Part shown: piece by piece, positions 7,060 to 8,264 of the stretch
How the letters are laid out: each line of letters opens with the position of its first letter
Position numbering within the stretch: position 1 is the first letter of the stretch
Assembly (NCBI GenBank): GCA_019422485.1
Contig: JAHZDG010000031.1
Span: forward strand, 1 to 8,264
DNA from: Alistipes sp.
Lineage (GTDB): Bacteria > Bacteroidota > Bacteroidia > Bacteroidales > Rikenellaceae
Reading direction: 5' to 3'
DNA length: 8,264 nucleotides
Notes under the pieces: model-generated
Seen by the model: only the letters and a program-made list of their open reading frames with translations
Told to the model about the DNA's origin: nothing
Databases searched by the model: none
Program-made: the position numbers and the translations under genes

Positions 7060-7476
7060 ATGCCGATTCTATACGAAACACAAGCGTGCCATTTCAACTA
7101 TCCCGGCAAACGAGCCACAACGGAATGGATTCGTCGTACCGCCGCCTCGGAAGGGCGCAAAACAGGCGATATTTCCGTAGTTTTCTGCTCCGATGAAGCC
7201 CTGCTGGCCATCAACCGCCAGTACCTGCAACACGACTACCTGACCGACATTATCACCTTCGATTACAGCGAAGGCGAGACTATTTCGGGCGATCTGATGA
7301 TCAGTATCGACACGGTTCGCAGCAACGCGGAACTCTATGGAGTCAGTTTCCGGGACGAATTGATGCGCGTCATTATTCACGGCATTCTGCATCTGTGCGG
7401 TTATGGCGACAAAACGCCCGATGAAGAAAAACAGATGCATGCACTGGAAGATAAATACCTGGCGATAAGGGAATAG
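7060..7476 (+). CDS. ybeY: YbeY, endoribonuclease for rRNA maturation
   Basis: A 138-residue cytoplasmic protein of the UPF0054/YbeY family, involved in 16S rRNA 3'-end maturation and 70S ribosome quality control. It is at the short end of the family (about 140-170 residues), with the C-terminal tail stopping soon after the last helix. Family motifs are plain: INRQYL at 51-56, the HDYLTDIITFDY segment at 58-69 (equivalent to xDxxTDVLSF), GDLMIS at 77-82, and the metal-binding helix HGILHLCG at 107-114. The usual motif is HGxLHLxGYDH with three His ligands; here His107 and His111 are kept but the third position is Asp117 (GYGDK). An aspartate could still bind metal, and as far as I recall this form is common in Bacteroidota. 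The start is the first ATG in frame, 87 bp after the previous gene; mnmG begins 3 bases after the stop. Confidence 0.96.
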   Translation: MPILYETQACHFNYPGKRATTEWIRRTAASEGRKTGDISVVFCSDEALLAINRQYLQHDYLTDIITFDYSEGETISGDLMISIDTVRSNAELYGVSFRDELMRVIIHGILHLCGYGDKTPDEEKQMHALEDKYLAIRE

Positions 7477-7479
7477 ATC

Positions 7480-8264
7480 ATGAAATTCGAATATGACATC
7501 ATCGTGGTAGGAGGCGGTCATGCCGGCTGCGAAGCGGCCGCTGCGGCGGCTAAAATGGGATGCAGCACCCTGCTCATCACGATGGATATGACCAAATTCG
7601 CCCAAATGTCCTGCAACCCGGCTGTCGGCGGGGTTGCCAAAGGTCAGATCGTCCGAGAAATCGACGCTTTGGGCGGACAGATGGGGTTGATTACCGACCG
7701 CTGTACCCTGCAATTTCGAATGCTCAACCGTTCGAAAGGACCCGCTATGTGGAGTCCTCATGCCCAATGCGATAAAACTCGTTTCAGCGAACAGTGGCGT
7801 CAGACCCTGGAAAACATTCCCAACCTGTATTTGTGGCAAGACGCTGTCAACGAATTGATAATCAACGATCAAAAAATTGAAGGAGTCATCACCCGCATGG
7901 GTGTCCGATTCAGCGCCCGAGCCATCATTCTCACCGCCGGCACGTTCCTCGAAGGACTGATGCATGTCGGTCGCCGACAAGCCGAAGGCGGTCGGGCTGG
8001 AGATGCCGCCTCTCATGGTTTGAGTGCTCAATTGGCATCCTTGGGATTTGAAGTGGGTCGTATGAAAACCGGAACTCCGGCCCGTATCGACGGCCGAAGC
8101 ATCCGTTTCGACTTGCTGACCCCGCAACCGGGTGACGAAAACCCATGCAAATTTTCATACGATCCTGATAGCAAAGCTATTAGCGATCAACTTCCCTGTT
8201 ACCTGGTCTATACCAGTCAGGAAGTGCATGATATTTTGCGAACGGGTTTTGCCGATTCACCCCT
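7480..8264 (+). CDS. mnmG: MnmG (GidA), tRNA wobble-uridine modification enzyme, N-terminal part (cut by the window edge)
   Basis: FAD-dependent subunit of the MnmE-MnmG complex, which installs the 5-carboxymethylaminomethyl group on U34 of certain tRNAs using methylene-tetrahydrofolate and glycine (or ammonium). The window holds 261 codons of about 620, with an open frame to the last base. The Rossmann motif GGGHAGCE at residues 11-18 binds FAD. Next come QMSCNPAVGGVAKGQ (43-56) with Cys45, equivalent to catalytic-site Cys47 of E. coli, then the strand ILTAGTFLEG at 150-159 and the signature GRMKTGTPARID at 193-204. No frameshift is seen. It begins 3 bases after the ybeY stop, so the two are almost certainly co-transcribed; the ybeY-mnmG pair is, to my knowledge, a recurrent order in Bacteroidota. 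The tRNA-binding C-terminal helical domain lies outside the window. Confidence 0.97.
   Translation, partial: MKFEYDIIVVGGGHAGCEAAAAAAKMGCSTLLITMDMTKFAQMSCNPAVGGVAKGQIVREIDALGGQMGLITDRCTLQFRMLNRSKGPAMWSPHAQCDKTRFSEQWRQTLENIPNLYLWQDAVNELIINDQKIEGVITRMGVRFSARAIILTAGTFLEGLMHVGRRQAEGGRAGDAASHGLSAQLASLGFEVGRMKTGTPARIDGRSIRFDLLTPQPGDENPCKFSYDPDSKAISDQLPCYLVYTSQEVHDILRTGFADSP

Larger units (their letters stand above)
2984..8264 (+). other. Probable operon pheS - TPR lipoprotein - EnvC-like - ybeY - mnmG
   Basis: Five plus-strand genes follow each other with gaps of 15, -4, 87 and 3 bases, and no convincing intrinsic terminator lies between them. The order mixes translation genes with two envelope genes. 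The 87-bp gap before ybeY, with its small inverted repeat, is the most likely place for a second promoter or RNA processing site, but no full TAnnTTTG box was found in it. The unit continues past the right edge. Confidence 0.6.

Noticed and set aside
7480..7557. Alanine-rich, GC-rich run near the mnmG start as possible repeat or transfer scar
   Set aside because: It is the normal helix after the FAD-binding GGGHAGCEAA motif of MnmG, coded by ordinary alanine codons.
7069..8127. Long minus-strand open frame (352 codons) across ybeY and mnmG
   Set aside because: It spans two well-identified genes on the other strand, with no motif of its own. It reflects codon bias, not a gene.
1..8264. Search for a defence, mobile or otherwise new system
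   Set aside because: All seven genes belong to known housekeeping or envelope families. No transposase, integrase, CRISPR-like array, tRNA or toxin-antitoxin pair was seen, and no gene-free gap is longer than 180 bp.

Overview
The window reads as a chromosomal housekeeping segment from a member of the Bacteroidota, most likely order Bacteroidales. The evidence is the gene content and order (a TPR lipoprotein, an EnvC-like protein, ybeY and mnmG in a row), the lack of Shine-Dalgarno-like sequences before the starts, a TAnnTTTG-type -7 box before efp, and a patatin-POTRA-barrel outer-membrane protein of the Bacteroidota type. Base composition is moderately GC-rich for the phylum, which would suit an Alistipes/Rikenellaceae-like genome. 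That genus-level guess is inference only.

Layout. On the minus strand are the N-terminal part of elongation factor P (1-361, running off the left edge) and, upstream of it, a complete patatin-like phospholipase fused to an outer-membrane beta-barrel (495-2804). A 179-bp divergent intergenic region (2805-2983) holds a candidate promoter box and a perfect 7-bp inverted repeat. The plus strand then carries five tightly spaced genes that look like one operon: pheS (2984-4012), a TPR lipoprotein (4028-5767), a degenerate LytM/EnvC-like coiled-coil protein (5764-6972, 4-bp overlap with the TPR gene), ybeY (7060-7476) and mnmG (7480 to beyond the right edge). The only sizeable gap in this run is 87 bp before ybeY, and it holds a small inverted repeat bracketed by a 9-bp direct repeat.

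How the genes fit together. Most of the window serves translation: EF-P relieves ribosome stalling at prolines, PheS charges tRNA-Phe, YbeY matures rRNA, and MnmG modifies the wobble uridine of certain tRNAs. The other three genes encode envelope proteins: a secreted or outer-membrane patatin, a TPR lipoprotein and a probable murein-hydrolase activator. No mobile element, CRISPR array, RNA gene, toxin-antitoxin pair or defence system was seen. No gap between genes exceeds 180 bp. I found no previously undescribed system. The points worth a second look are residue-level: the PGKGP loop of EF-P, the His-to-Asp change in the YbeY metal motif and the lost metal ligands of the EnvC-like protein, plus the small intergenic repeats.
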